Positions 33,311 to 45,440 of a DNA stretch of 64,000 bases are shown here, in pieces (position 1 is the stretch's first letter; the number at the start of each line of letters is the position of its first letter). Made by a program: the position numbers and the translations under genes. The notes below the pieces were generated by a model. It was given only the letters and a program-made list of their open reading frames with translations, had not been told where the DNA came from and made no database searches. Source of the DNA: Biomphalaria glabrata (Eukaryota; Mollusca; Gastropoda; Planorbidae). Where the stretch lies: positions 29,537,043-29,601,042 of the forward strand of contig NC_074723.1 in NCBI RefSeq assembly GCF_947242115.1. The letters are read 5' to 3'.

Positions 33311-33814
33311 GTAGGTGGAAGGAGTTTACCTTTTTTTAGATCTAGTTCTAGACCTAGAATTAGATCTATTTCTAGATATAGACGTAGATCTTGAATTAGA
33401 GATGAAATCGAACCCAACTTCGATCAGATTTAAGTTCAAGTTCTGTTTGGTTCGATGACGAGTATAGTTCGGGTTCAAATCGGTTCGGTCAGGTCTAAAG
33501 TTCTGGTTCGGTTCGGTTCGATATTATGAAATTATGTAATAGCAAATTAAGTTATAAGGTTTAATGCAATTTATTAGTTAAAACACTTTTCCTTTGAATT
33601 TTTACATAAAACAATTAAAAACTAAGACTTTGCAACATATAATAGCCCTATGGGAAATACTTTTTCCAAAACAATGTCTCCTACATAAATTATAAGCGTT
33701 TTAAAAATGTCCTAATGGAGATAGAATTGAAGATGCGACAGGTTTTCGCTCAAGTCAGCAAGGGGTTTAATTACGGGCGGGACAAGGCGATAAACGTATT
33801 CTAGCCTTTTTCTC

Positions 33815-34060
33815 TTATCTTTCTTATCTTATATAATACAGACGTTACTTCAAAAAAGAAGATGATTACGTCCTACGCGTCATGCATTTAGTCATGCATA
33901 TTAACCAATGACTTAAGATCTGCCAAGTCACTGGTTTTCCTGGCTAGCTCAGGCAATCCATTCCATGCTCTAATAGCATTAGGGAAGAAGGAGTATTTGT
34001 ACAAATTTGTCCTATCATATGGGACGAGGAATGTGCCTTCTCTTAGTAAGAAGAAAGAAC
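33815..34060 (-). mobile_element. jockey-like LINE C-terminal tail
   Basis: On the minus strand the text reads as a 'LVPY...TNLYKYSFFP.AIRAWNGLP' type end, standard for these LINEs. Near-identical tails lie at 46030-46265 and 62895-63065. Confidence 0.65.
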
Positions 34061-35214
34061 TTTTTAAAAAAGTCTAATATTGATGATGTGTTTTCTTTCA
34101 GAACGAACTATTCATCCTAAAAAAAAAAAGGTCAAGAGTCATACTAAATCTAATAATAAAGAGGCAGCCCTGGCCAATAGTATTATGCGAAGGATATTCT
34201 AGGTTGGCCTACATATTGCGCAGGTACTTCTATAATGGGCGTGATCTTTTTAAAAAGTATTCTTCGTGTTAAGACGTCTCTTTCGCGGACGTTGTTGTTG
34301 TTTTTTTTACACAAAAGTCGTCACTATAATAAATTGCAATAAACGGAAGAAATTCGACTATTCTGAGACAAAATTTGCAGCAGAATCACACTAGTGGAGA
34401 TGTTTTAAAATGTTTTCTTAAAAACGTTTTGACCAATATTGTTGCATACGCGCCGCGCAAAAAGCGGTCTACATTTAGCAAGGTCTTATTAGAAGATAAA
34501 ACGACATCTCCTACTTAATATATTTTAATTTTTAAACATGTAATTTTACTAATATTCAGATAAGTTACAATGAAAATAAAACATTTTTTTTCGACGCTCC
34601 CTCTCCTTGTTAGTTGGTCGTTGGTTTCTCGCTTACAAACAGATAGTACAATTGAACCAATAAAGGCGTTTTATATTTTTACTTAATAAACTTTAATAGA
34701 AATTTCTTATGTGAACAACAGAATAAAGCCTGTTATTACAATATTAACATATATAACTTGAGATTGAGATGTAGTATTTATGAAATATACTGATATTTAA
34801 ACGAAATCTAGCTCACCACAAAACAACGTCTTTTCTCTTTCATGTCTCAAGATTGTCTGCTGTTTCACATTTGCATTACGCTAAATTCATGATCTTCAAT
34901 GCATAACCACCAATCAATCACTTAACCTTTTCTAACCGCCGCCAGGAAAAACATACACTCTCTATAACACCACCCTTTGTGTCAGGAAGTTGCGTCCCTC
35001 CTCCCCCCCCCCAATTCGAGGTGCTCGCCATCCCCTCCCACGGGGAGGAACCAAAGTTTGAGAAACGCTGCATTAAAAATACTGATTATCAATAATGCAA
35101 AACAGAATAATAGTTAATAATATTCCAATACGAATACTTCACAATTTTTTAAATAAAACAATAAAAAGAAATGTAAATTCCGTTATATATAAATTAAATA
35201 TTAAGAAGTTCTTA
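34061..35214. other. AT-rich spacer with hAT end scraps
   Basis: No gene seen. About 34960-35075 ends in 'accaaagtttgagaaacgctg', a common hAT terminal text. Confidence 0.4.
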
Positions 35215-35950
35215 TGTTAAATATTTATAAAACAGATTATTTATTTATTAATTATTTATATTTCAACCAATTTTTAGATTATTTCGCCCCCCCCCCCAAT
35301 CTAGTATGTTAACGATTTCGTGGAGTCCGGAGGTGGCGATGGCATCAATCCCGCCCCCCCCCCTAAACTTTCGAGTGGGGGGCGGTCCAATTTTCTTTGT
35401 AGAAATCACAGCTTGCTAACAGAATCAATTAAATATCTGTATGATTAAAATTTGTTATTGATATTTCAACCGATCTGTCTATTATGTCGTTTCCTTGTTG
35501 GCCGATTGGGGGGGTGGGGGGGAGGCGAATACCTCTAATACCCTTCTCACATAAACCCTTTAAGTAAGGGGGGGGGGCGGTCCTACTTTTATGAAGAAAT
35601 CATAGTTTGTGACAAAATTAGTTGATTTAATATATACATTTTATATTATGTCACTCCCCCTTCTTTTGTTTTGGCCGATTCGGTGTGATAAGGAAAGGGG
35701 GGGGGGGGCGATTGCATGTACTTCCTTTCCCACTCTAGCCCTCTGATTGGGGTGTTGGGGCGGTCCTATTCTTATGGAGAAATCATAGTTTGTGAACAAA
35801 ATTAATTGAATATCTATATAATATAAGCTACATATTGATGTTTTAACCCATTTGTATATTTTGTCGCACACACACTCTGATCTAAAATTCGTCCGCCCCG
35901 TCGGCCGAGTGGGGGGGGGGGAGGAGGGGCGATCGCCGCTACCGCCCTTC
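35215..35950. mobile_element. partial relative of the 4071-5417 hAT-type element
   Basis: It shares 'tatttcaaccaatttttagattatttcgccccc', the 'gcggtcctacttttatg' modules, 'aaatcatagtttgtgaacaaaattag' and the terminal 'aaaattcgtccgcccc' (in reverse orientation relative to the first copy). At least four G-run modules of 120-180 bp are present. Confidence 0.7.
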
Positions 35951-36159
35951 CCCTGGGTCTGCCAGTTAGCGGGTGGCTGTTGTCTGCCTACATTTTTACA
36001 GATTTTTCTGAGACATTTTTGTTCAAAAAGTTCATTTAAATTAATTTGATTTAATTATGGTAGTGTTTTTTCTTTTAATTCGGATTCGAAATGATCCATC
36101 TTATCTGATGATTTTAGCAATTAATTATAATATTTTTCCTATTCAATTATAATAAATAT

Positions 36160-38425
36160 TGTAATGACCATGTTATGTAATGACTCTATGGCTGCGCACC
36201 AGCGCACGAGAATGGACAACATTACCACATTTAAAGGAACTTTTTGAACAAATGTGCCTAAGAAAAATCGAAAAAATCTTGGAAGACAACGGCCACCCGC
36301 TCCATCAGAACTACGCCAGGTCGTCGCGAAGTGGGCGACTGCTGTCAATCAAAACAAGAACGGAGCGGTACAAAAACTCGTTCGTACCTCACTCGGTCAG
36401 ACTCTATCACCGCCACTCATTGATCAGGGAACATGAAATGCACCAAGATACCTGTGTGTAGTCGCTGAATGAACTCTTCATGTTGTCTGTTGTATTTATG
36501 TGTATGTTTCTGTTGTGTTGTCTTTATTTGAGAAACGAGTCCTTGTAATCACAACAAATTTCCGTAAGGATCAATAAAGCAGTCTTAGTCTTAGTCTTAG
36601 TCTTAAATGAATGGGGGAGACAGGAAGAGGAAGTGCGAGGAGATGGAGATCAGCCTTGCTTTGTGATCTATTTTATTGAAATTTGTATTGTCTCTGCTCC
36701 CTTACCGTTGAGTTTATTCCTTTAAATGTTGTAACATTGGTGTCGAAGTGGGTCGCTAGGTGGATCAAACGTCTGCAAACCTATGAATTTGAAATTCACC
36801 ATCGGAAAGGACTAATTCACCAGAATGCTGATGCGCTATCTCGACGACCTTGCAAAACAGAATGCAAACATTGTAAGAAAGCTGAGGAAAAGGAAGAGAT
36901 AATCGATTGTCAACGTTTGGACCTGAATGTTTTAGGACCTTGGTCTGATGAGAATATCCAAGAGGATCAGCTGAAAGATGAGGATCTGGCAACCGTTCTT
37001 CTTTGGAAGGAGAAGGGACAACGGCCAGATTGGCAACACATTGCTGAAAAAGGGGCTGCCATGAAGGCGTAATGGGCACAATGGCACTCAATGGTAGTAG
37101 AAAACGGTGTTCTTAAGCGAATGTGGGAATCTACCAATGGAACATCAACACGATTACAAATAGTTCTCCCAAAAGTTAGAATCCAAGAAGTACTCCAAGA
37201 GTTGCACAATGGCTCCACGGGTGGTCACTTGGGTATTACCAAGACGTTGGAGAAAGTGAGACAAAGGTTTTATTGGTGTTGGTACAAGGAAGACGTAGAG
37301 GATTGGTGCAGAAGATGTGACCGATGTGCAGCAACCAGAGGCCCGCAACGTCGAACATGGGGACCCCTACAACAGTACAACGTAGGTGTTCTATTCGAAA
37401 GAATCTCACTGGATATTGCTGGTCCGTTTCCTGATACACTAAAAGGCAACAGATATATTCTAGTAATAGTGGACTATTTTAGTAAATGGCCTGAGGCTTT
37501 CGCGATAACAAACCAAGAAACCACAACAATAGTCGATATTTTAGTGGAAAACTGGATTAGTCGCTTTGGTGTACCTATGGAACTACATTCAGATCAAGTA
37601 CGCAACTTTGAATCCAATCTTTTCCAAAAGATTTGCAAAATATTAAAATTGAAAAGGCTCGAACAGCAACAATCCTCCCTCAGTCAGACGGGATGGTGGA
37701 ACGCTTTAATCGTACGTTGATACAACATTTGGCTAAGATGACGGTAGAACAGCAAAATGATTGGGATGACTACATTCTTCTATTCCTCATGTCTTATAGA
37801 GGAGCAGTTCATGCAACCACTGGTTATACGCCAGCAGAATTATTATTTGGTCCGGAACTTTGGCTGCCTGCAGATCACTTATTTGGGCTGCAAGGAGACA
37901 CACAGAACTTAGAAGGTGACTTGAGAAGGTTCATGCACTTGCACGGAGTATGATAAAAGACAATAGCGACCTCATGAAGACCAGATATGATAGAAGAGCC
38001 AATTCTACGGGGTTTGTAGAGCATGATCTCGTTTGGCTGTACAACCCAAAGAGAAGGAAGGGAAGATCGCCTAAATTACAAAAGGATTGGGAAGGTCCGT
38101 ATCGGATTGTGAAGAGAATCAACGACGTGGTATACCGTATCCAGAAGGGTCCTCGAACTAAATGCAAGGTGGTACACGCTGATCGGTTGTAACGGTATTG
38201 TGGAGAGGAGAGAGGGACAGAGTCAGTTCGGACATAAGAAGGGGGCAGTGTAATGACCATGTTCTATAGTGGCTCTGGCTGCGCACCAGCGCACGAGAAT
38301 GGACTAAATGAATGGGGAGACAGGAGAAGGAAGGGCGATGAGTTTGAGATCAGCCTTGCTTTGTGATCTATTTTATTAAACTTTGTATTGTCTTTGTTCC
38401 CTTACCGTTGAGTTGTTTCCTTTAC
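36160..38425 (+). mobile_element. broken Ty3/Gypsy element with a LINE in its 5' LTR
   Basis: 5' LTR 36160-36736 (split by a LINE at 36218-36605), primer-binding site ttggtgtcgaagtggg at 36737, then an RNase H end, integrase (zinc-binding and core regions) and integrase C-terminal region up to about 38190, a purine tract (aagaagggggcag) and 3' LTR from 38249. The gag, protease and reverse transcriptase parts are absent. It is a fossil with several breaks. The LTRs are clearly diverged, so it is older than the element at 12867-16019. Confidence 0.85.
36218..36605 (+). mobile_element. CR1/L2-like LINE tail inserted in the Gypsy LTR
   Basis: Same family as 10692-12010. It has the C-terminal peptide 'LKELFEQMCLRKIEKILEDN' through 'REHEMHQDTCV', a 3' UTR, and the (cttagt)n tail at 36582-36605. 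The 3' LTR at 38249 shows the uninterrupted target. Confidence 0.85.
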
Positions 38426-40227
38426 TATAGATAAATAATACCTACTGGCCAAGTGTATGTATGTAAGGGGGGGGGGCTTATATTATTATTGTTATAAGTT
38501 TAAAAAAAGTGAGAAGGAGCCATGACAAAATAAACAAACGAATCAGCGAGTGTAGCCGGTGGGTAATGCAAGTGTTTTTATATGTGACTATTTCGGTTGC
38601 AACCTTCTTAGTCCTGTACCCCTCCCCGTTACCATGGGAGGAGAAGTAGAGATGATTCCCAGCTCATGGATTCAGCTCCACCACCAACCACCAAGGTTGA
38701 CGGTCAATATTTTTTGGTAATTATAATAAAGCGATTTCTGTAAATAATAAGTTAGTAATCTAAATACTTTAGATTAATAGTTAAAAGTATAAAATATTTA
38801 TTAAATATTATTTCTGATGTAAAATTCCTCAACTTAAAAATCTTAAGTAAATGTAGCTTCAAGTTTGAGGGTAGGCTAGATACATTGATGAGCAGTACCA
38901 GTAACTATAATAATAAACAAATAAAATCGCCCTCCCCCATTTGATCTTCACCCTTAACACTTTCTCTCGCAATTATTTCCCATGTTTTGATGGAATTCTT
39001 CACTTTCTCATTTGTATTTTTTTTTTTACTGTTATGATTAAGCTTGAATAACATTCTAGTTTTATTTTATCAGAAAGTGTTCTATTTGGTCTAGAATTAA
39101 AGGGGAAAACATGCTCTTTTTAATTAGCACGACGGAAAGTTTATAAAATAAAACATTAATTTAATTTAATGAAGTCAAATCAACGATGGTATCGTGAATT
39201 AGGAGAGAAGGAGTTAAAATGTGCTTGTTCTTTTAAAAGGGTTTTGGTTTTTTTTTTTTTTTTTGAAAAGTGGAAACCGTAAAAATGTTGATGTTTCTAT
39301 TCACCCCCCTCCTTTTTTTTCTCAATCATTAACCAAGTATATTTATTACAATTTGGTTAAAAGTCATGTTTAAGCTAAGAATATATTTTGACCTTTCGCG
39401 TTCTGGTCCCAGGTTGAAATTATTCTAATTCTATGAATTCAGTTTAGCCTGATAAGAAATAAGGAATTAATTCAGAACACAATGTACATGTGATACTCTT
39501 ATGAATTTCTCATCAATAGACAAGTGATTCGACAAGAAAAACAAGTAAAAACACTACAGAACCAAAATGTATTAAGAGGTCTAGGATACAAATATCAACG
39601 GAGGCGGTCAGAGGGTCTCAAACTCTACTTTAGACACAAATTCACACTTAATTGGGACTTACAACTTAGATCTCGATTTCTTAATTTTGAGCATTGCAGG
39701 TTTGCTCAACAATGCGCATACGTACTTAAAAAAGGACACGTTTTATGAGGACAGAATGGGTTGCTTAACTCTTTCTCTCCTAACTGACGATACCAACGTT
39801 GATTTCATCAGAACGTGTTAAATAATAACGGAAAGAAAGAGTTGAGACACATAGGGATATATAGTCAAGTGATATAAATACCAGCATAGGCGCCTTCTTG
39901 CTTTACCTGACATAGGAAAGAGCACCTGGAGCAGGCCGCTTCAGAACTAAAATGCTAGAAATCAATACAATGGCCGTGGGATATAAGACTCAAAGTGAAT
40001 CCACTGCCGATAACGGCGAAAAAAGAATCTATATTGACCACAGGCTGACTATTATTATGTCTGTGCTGGATTAGACAAAATTTATAGTTGGCAGCTGGGG
40101 ATGCAACGTCACTTGAAATACTGCGCTCATCATTAATCTTTCGCACTTGAAAACAAGTTTTCTTTTTACTAACATTTCATAAGAGACATGTTCTGTTTTG
40201 GATTTATTTTTTGGTCTACTTACTTAA
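38426..40227. other. AT-rich spacer, no gene seen
   Basis: Contains homopolymer runs and short open frames without recognisable homology. About 39524-39700 weakly resembles 17710-17850 ('caaactctactttagacaca'). Confidence 0.4.
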
Positions 40228-40229
40228 GT

Positions 40230-40490
40230 CTCAACGGGGAGACACGATGTCAGATCTCTTCAAGACGCTTGCTTAACTCCAGGCCGTCTCGGATACGTGG
40301 TCTAAGTACGCTTGAACTTGGCTTGGCTACATATGAAGGGGGCTCGAGGTTCGACACCTGACTCGAGCAGAGTGTTTACTAAGCGCCTAAAGGCAGCACG
40401 GAAAACCATTCTCTCACTGGTCCACAAATGAGATTGGACCATATCGCTCTGAAAGTAGCGCTATATAAAAAGCTATAATTTATTTAATGG
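40230..40490 (+). repeat. tRNA-related SINE of a second family
   Basis: It has 'ctcgaggttcgacacctgac' with a B-box-like ggttcgacacc, then 'tccacaaatgagattggacc' and the end 'agcgctatataaaaagctat'. This end is typical of a widespread invertebrate SINE group. It is distinct from the SINE at 22193-22470. Confidence 0.5.
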
Positions 40491-40849
40491 GGCACCATAC
40501 ATTAATTAGATAACATTAAGGTTAGTGATAGTTGTGCTGACCTCATGAAACTGACATTAATTGTTACCTATAATGGTATGTCTGCATATTGCTGAATATG
40601 ATACAATCGTAATTAAATACTAAAAAAAAGTATATTTTCTTCTTGGTACGAAATAAGAAAAATTAAGAAATAGTACCAACACAATTAACTGATTTATTAC
40701 AATCAAACATACGATTCCGAGATATAGAACAAGGACGGAGTCGCCTTACAGAGTTTGAGGATTTTCTAAGTGCGGAAAACTATATGTTAAAACATTGACA
40801 AGCCAAGCCTAATTGTTTTATGATTGCTTTCTATGAATAGGCTCCTTTG

Positions 40850-40860
40850 GTTAATATATG
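40850..40860 (+). promoter_or_regulatory. possible TATA box of gene B
   Basis: ttaatatatgc lies about 90 bp before the gene B start codon, with tcagac/tcagtg initiator-like text about 25-40 bp downstream. The call rests on position and composition only. Confidence 0.3.
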
Positions 40861-40940
40861 CTGTACACTTTCATCAGACAGTTAGTGTCAGAGTCCAGAA
40901 AAAAAAATATTGAAAGAAACAGAAAGAAAGACAACCCAGT

Positions 40941-40989
40941 ATGATGTTTCGAACTTGTATTATTTTCATTGTTGCTACCCTTTGGAAAC
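40941..40989 (+). CDS. gene B exon 1, signal peptide
   Basis: MMFRTCIIFIVATLWK, then phase 1 at AAAC|gtaagt, a perfect donor. It is the same length as gene A exon 1 and shares TTTGGAAAC at its end. Confidence 0.78.
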
Positions 40990-41177
40990 GTAAGTTTATG
41001 AATTAATTTATTATCTCTTTAAGTCATAGTCTCTTAAAACGAATGACTAGGTTTGTTGTCAACACTGAAAAAAAATAACTATAGTTTGACCATTATAATC
41101 TTTTTTAATGTAAAAAAAATTCATTTAAATTTGGCTTAAGATAGAAAAGTATGAAGATGAACCGACGGGATATGGGG

Positions 41178-41697
41178 TAACCAGGGCCGGCCTTAGGGCA
41201 CTGCAACCTATGCAACCGCAGTTGGCCCCGCTCTTTGATAGGCCCCGCGTTACGTCTAAATTATTAAATTAAACCATTATAACTTATTGGGTGCTCTTGG
41301 AAATCTCCAGAGCATTTTCTACTTAACATGGATGTTATACTTCAAATCTGTTGGTAGCAGATTTGATCAAAACATTCCTACAAGTTGATGACATGCTGAA
41401 GCTGAGAGTTGATGGGTACATCAGATTCTTGTTACAGCGAAGGACTAGACTAAAACTATGAAAGGTGTTGCGATCTTTCCAGCCAAACCTCAAAGAAAAA
41501 AGCTTTATGCTATATCTGTGGAAAACTTTGCTGCTGAAAATGACTACGAGATAAATTGTTTCAAAAGAAATGTGGACACTTCAATTCCATCCTTGAAGCC
41601 GAGATTTGAACAGCTGAAATCAAACCACAATCTATTTGGGCCCCGCTTATCCGTTTGGCATAGGGTCCCGCAATTGTTGGGACCGGCCCTGGGGAAA
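41178..41697 (+). mobile_element. short hAT element remnant in intron 1 of gene B
   Basis: Ends cagggccggcctta and ggaccggccctg form an imperfect inverted pair. Flanks ggggtaac and ggggaaac agree at 7 of 8 positions. A reading 'NCFKRNVDTSIPSLKPRFEQ' resembles the middle of hAT transposases. It is heavily deleted. Confidence 0.6.
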
Positions 41698-42149
41698 CAG
41701 TTCATAACACTATTGGTGTAGTTCCTGTGTACAAGAAACTCCACTCCTTGTTCGTGATCATCCTGTAGTCCTCTGTAGTACAGTTTATGGCCCTCTTCTG
41801 TTCTTGTTTCACCCATCTTTTTCCAGCGCTTTTCAGAGTCATGTGATGCTAGAACGGAGTCTGTTCAGTTCATGTGTGAGCTCTTCAACTTTTCCTTCGT
41901 CTCCTAGTGATCTCACATTCCATGTTCCTATGGTGATTTTATTTCTGGTATTTATTTTATTTTTGCATGGACAAGTAATATACTTCTCACCTCCAACCTG
42001 GTCTCTGACAGAAGGCGCGGCCCTTGGTAACCCGGGCTACGGCCGAGCAGTTATGGGTTTATTTACGGTCATTATCTCATTTGGTGTAACGAGGACTAGA
42101 TTGCATGGCAGCGTTCATCCCTCTTCATGCTTGACCCAAATCAGACCGA

Positions 42150-42415
42150 TGCGCTCCCTGATCACATTTTTATATGCTTGTGAGACTTGGACGCTGACTG
42201 CAGAGCTATGGAGGAGGATCCTAGCAATGGAATTGAGATGCTACAGAAGGTTCCTAGGTGTCACATAATAAGACCGCATCACAAACCAAGAGATTAGAGA
42301 AAGAGTTATTGCATTGATTGGACCTCATGATGACCTGCTAACTATCGTCAAAAAAAAAGGCAAGCTTAAAATCTATGGCCATATTACAAGGTCTTCGGGG
42401 CTCGTCAAGACCTTC
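42150..42415 (+). mobile_element. LINE C-terminal fragment
   Basis: Reads 'LYACETWTLTAELWRRI', 'MELRCYRRFLGVT' and, after a break, 'HDDLLTI' and 'LKIYGHITRSS'. Same family as 16228-16520. Confidence 0.7.
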
Positions 42416-42589
42416 CTTCAGTTGACAAAGACACAAAGATAAAGACACATTCCATATTCTAGAAGAGTGGACATCTCTAATTAAAATGCATTTAACATAA
42501 TTATACTTTCTATTGTTTGAAAGTCTGTAATGGATGAGATAGAATAATAAATGGTAAAACACATGAATTTCAAACCAATTTTTACGACC

Positions 42590-42740
42590 CCCCCCCTGAG
42601 TACATCCAACTCTCATGGGTAACAGACATAAGTTGGAAAAAGAAAAGGCGATTGGTCGTTATCAACCTCATTAACCGTCGGTGAGAGAAACAGATGACCT
42701 TTCATCATTTGCCGCATAGATCAAAAGGCTCTAAAAAGAA
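42590..42740 (+). repeat. SINE body fragment
   Basis: Degenerate 'cctgagtacatccaactctc', 'taacagacataagttgg' and 'catcatttgccgcatagatc' match the SINE body. The head is missing. Confidence 0.55.
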
Positions 42741-42848
42741 TATTTTTTAAAAAACTTTTTTTTTCACATTTGTATTTTAATGCCAACTATGCTAATGTGT
42801 TTTTACCCTGGAGTAATTAATGTATTTTAAAAACTATTTTTCTAATAG

Positions 42849-42866
42849 CGGCGTTAATGTTAGATG
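42849..42866 (+). CDS. gene B exon 2, 18-nt microexon
   Basis: CGGCGTTAATGTTAGATG lies between tctaatag and gtaagt. In phase 1 it encodes PALMLD. The length, phase, first four and last four bases and the 'ag' acceptor context match gene A's microexon. Confidence 0.72.
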
Positions 42867-42889
42867 GTAAGTTCATTTTGTAATACCTT

Positions 42890-43815
42890 TTCCTCCTAGT
42901 CAAATTCGGTTTCTTCCTTTTTCTCTTTATCTCTTCCTTTGTCTTCCTCTTTCTTACTTGTCACTTTCTGTTTCTTCCTTTTCCTTCTTTCTTTCTTGTT
43001 TTCCTCCTTTCTTTCTCTACCACATTTTCCCTCTCATTCTCATTATTTCTGTCTCTCATTCCTTAATCTTTACTCTCTCCCTCTCTCTCTCCCTCCCTCT
43101 CTCTCCATCCCTCTCTCTCCCCCTCTCTCTCTCTCTTTTTCTCTTTCTCTCCCTCTTTCTCTCCCTTTTTTTGCTCTCTCTCTTTTTCTCTCTCTCTTTT
43201 TCTCTCTCTCTCACTCTCTCCCCCTCTCTCTCCCTCTCTCTCTCTTTCTCTCTCACCCTCTCTCTCCCCCCTCTCTCCCCCTTTCTCTCCCTCTCCCTCT
43301 CTCTCTCTCCCTCTCTCTCTTCCTCTCTCTCTTCCTCTCTCTCCCTCTCTCTCTACCTCTCTCTCCCCTCTCTCTCTCTCTCTTTCCCTCTCTCTCTCTC
43401 GCTCTCTCTCTCCTTCTCTCTCCTCCTCTCTCTCCCTCTCTCTCTCCCTCTCTCTCCCCCTCTCTCTTCCTCTCTCTCCCCTCTCTCTCTTTCCCTCTCT
43501 CTCTCTCGCTCTCTCTCCCTCTCTCTCTCTACCTCTCTCTCTACCCCTCTCTCCCCCTCTCTCTTCCTCTCTCTCCCCTCTCTCTCGCTCTCTCTCTCGC
43601 TCTCTCTCACTCTCTCTCTCCCTCTCTCCCCCTCTCTTTCTCTCTCTATCGCTGGAGCTACTTTCCTATGCATACCTACTTGAAACAAGATTTTTTCTCT
43701 CTCTCCCTCCCTCTCTCTCTCTCCATCTCTCTCTCTCCCCTCTTTCCATCTCTCTCTCTCCCTATCTCTCTCTCTCCCTCTCTTTCTCTCTCTCTCTCTC
43801 TCTCGCCGGAGCTAC
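42890..43815 (+). repeat. pyrimidine-rich (TC)n tract in intron 2 of gene B
   Basis: About 900 bp of ctctctctccct-type text contain two spaced copies of a 'gctactttcc.atgcat.cctacttgaaacaagatt' module (about 43656 and 43811). It sits at the same place, just after the microexon, as the tract in gene A. Long Ser/Leu/Pro frames on + and Arg/Glu frames on - are artefacts. Confidence 0.9.
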
Positions 43816-43852
43816 TTTCCGATGCATCCCTACTTGAAACAAGATTGTATCT

Positions 43853-43931
43853 TAATATCTATATCTATATCTACATCTATATCTACATCTATATCTATAT
43901 CTATATATATCTGTATCTATCTATCTATCTA

Positions 43932-43968
<37 letters not shown>
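43853..43968 (+). repeat. ctatat / tatc / (ta)n compound microsatellite
   Basis: Runs of atctat, then ctat, then ta directly follow the pyrimidine tract. Confidence 0.9.
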
Positions 43969-43974
<6 letters not shown>

Positions 43975-44330
43975 TGTTTTTATCCTGAAGTTCTCGTAAA
44001 GGAAAAGAATAAAAACTTTCCCTCTATAGTTAGTTCCATTTTACATGTTAAATATACTGAGTAGAAACTCGAATCTTTAAGAAGCCAATGTGTATATAAA
44101 CTTCTTGTTTACACTTCTTCTGAGACCTTGATGTGTACGTCAAGGGTGACTTCAAACCAATGAAAGGTGTAGCGTAGCAAGCTGGGAACTAGGTGTAAGT
44201 GTGTGAATAAATAGAATGTGTGTATCGTGTAGGTTCTCTTTCTTTCCTTGTGCCATTACAATATAGAACGGGTTTCCTGAATCAGCCAAGAAAATATTGA
44301 CTTGTAACCTAGATTAACACAGTGATGCGC

Positions 44331-44604
44331 GTAAGACTCGGTGGGTGAGTGGTTAAGCGCTCGGCTTCCGAAGCTGAGGTCCTGGGTTCGAATCTCGGTG
44401 AAGGTAGGGATTTCGAATTTCGTGATTTTTAGGGCGCCCCTGAGTCCACTCAACTCTAATGGGTACCTGACTTAAGTTGGGGAAAGTAAAGGCGGTTGGT
44501 CAATGGGCTGGCCACATACTCGTTAACCATTGGCCATGGAAACAGATGACTTTAACATTATCTGACCCATAGATCGCAAGGTCTGAAAGGGAAACTTTAC
44601 TTTT
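44331..44604 (+). repeat. tRNA-derived SINE, first of a head-to-tail pair
   Basis: It has a clear A box (tgggtgagtggttaagcgct), B box (ggttcgaatctc), body and the gggaaactttactt tail. It joins directly to the next copy. Confidence 0.85.
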
Positions 44605-44860
44605 GGAGGCGCGGTGGCTGAGCGATAAAGCGATTGGCTTCCGAACCGGGGTCTGGGGTTCGAATCCTGGTGAAGACTGGGATTTTTTATTTTGGGATCT
44701 TCGGGCGCCTCCGAGTCCATGCATCTCTAATGGGTACCTGGCATTAGTTGAGGAAAAGTAAAGGCGGTTGGTTGTAGTCCTGGTAACATGACACCCTCGT
44801 TAACCGTCGGTCACAGAACCATATGACTACAAGGTCTAAAAGGAGAATTTACGCTTAAGA
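44605..44860 (+). repeat. tRNA-derived SINE, second of a head-to-tail pair
   Basis: ggcgcggtggctgagcgata, ggttcgaatcc and the full body, ending in a diverged 'ggtctaaaaggagaatttac' tail. Confidence 0.85.
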
Positions 44861-44892
44861 CGTAATTATCTTTTTTTTTTAAAGGGAAGTCG

Positions 44893-45110
44893 CTACTTTA
44901 TAAGATAAGATCTAAATCACTTTACAAGATAAGACATTAATCACGTCATAAGATAAGATCATTATCACTTTATAAGATAAGATATTAATCATTTTATAAA
45001 ATAAGATCTTAATCACTTAAAAGAAAAGAGGCTTATCACTTTATAAGATAAAATTTAATCACTTTTGAAGAGAAAAACTTAATCACTTAATAAGATAAGA
45101 TCTTAATCAC
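44893..45110 (+). repeat. diverged minisatellite of a 24-28 bp unit
   Basis: About eight units of the type 'cactttataagataagatct' plus 'taat' end some 40 bp before gene B exon 3. Confidence 0.8.
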
Positions 45111-45151
45111 ATGTATTTATTCTCACTTATTTGTTTGTATTTATTTCTAAG

Positions 45152-45229
45152 TCTACAACTGTACTAAAGATAGTGTCATGTCAACTGTCGCTAGTTTTTC
45201 GTGTGATCAAAATGCAAGACTCGAGAGTG
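45152..45229 (+). CDS. gene B exon 3, cysteine-bearing stalk
   Basis: The exon lies between ttctaag and gtaatt. It encodes YNCTKDSVMSTVASFSCD, then QNARLES. It is phase 1 on both sides and equal in length to gene A exon 3, with both Cys conserved. Confidence 0.78.
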
Positions 45230-45296
45230 GTAATTTTTTTTTAAATTAATATTTTAGTTTTTTTAAATGCTTTTTCAAATTATCTTAATTGTCTGA

Positions 45297-45314
45297 CATC
45301 TATCTATCTATCTT

Positions 45315-45387
<73 letters not shown>

Positions 45388-45440
45388 ATCTATCTATATC
45401 TATCTATATCTATCTATATCTATCTATCTATCTATCTAAT
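45297..45440 (+). repeat. (TATC)n microsatellite
   Basis: Long ctat runs with interspersed atat, in intron 3 of gene B. Confidence 0.95.

Noticed and set aside
42939-43988. Long Ser/Leu/Pro and Arg/Glu ORFs on both strands
   Set aside because: Same cause: a (TC)n tract in intron 2 of gene B.
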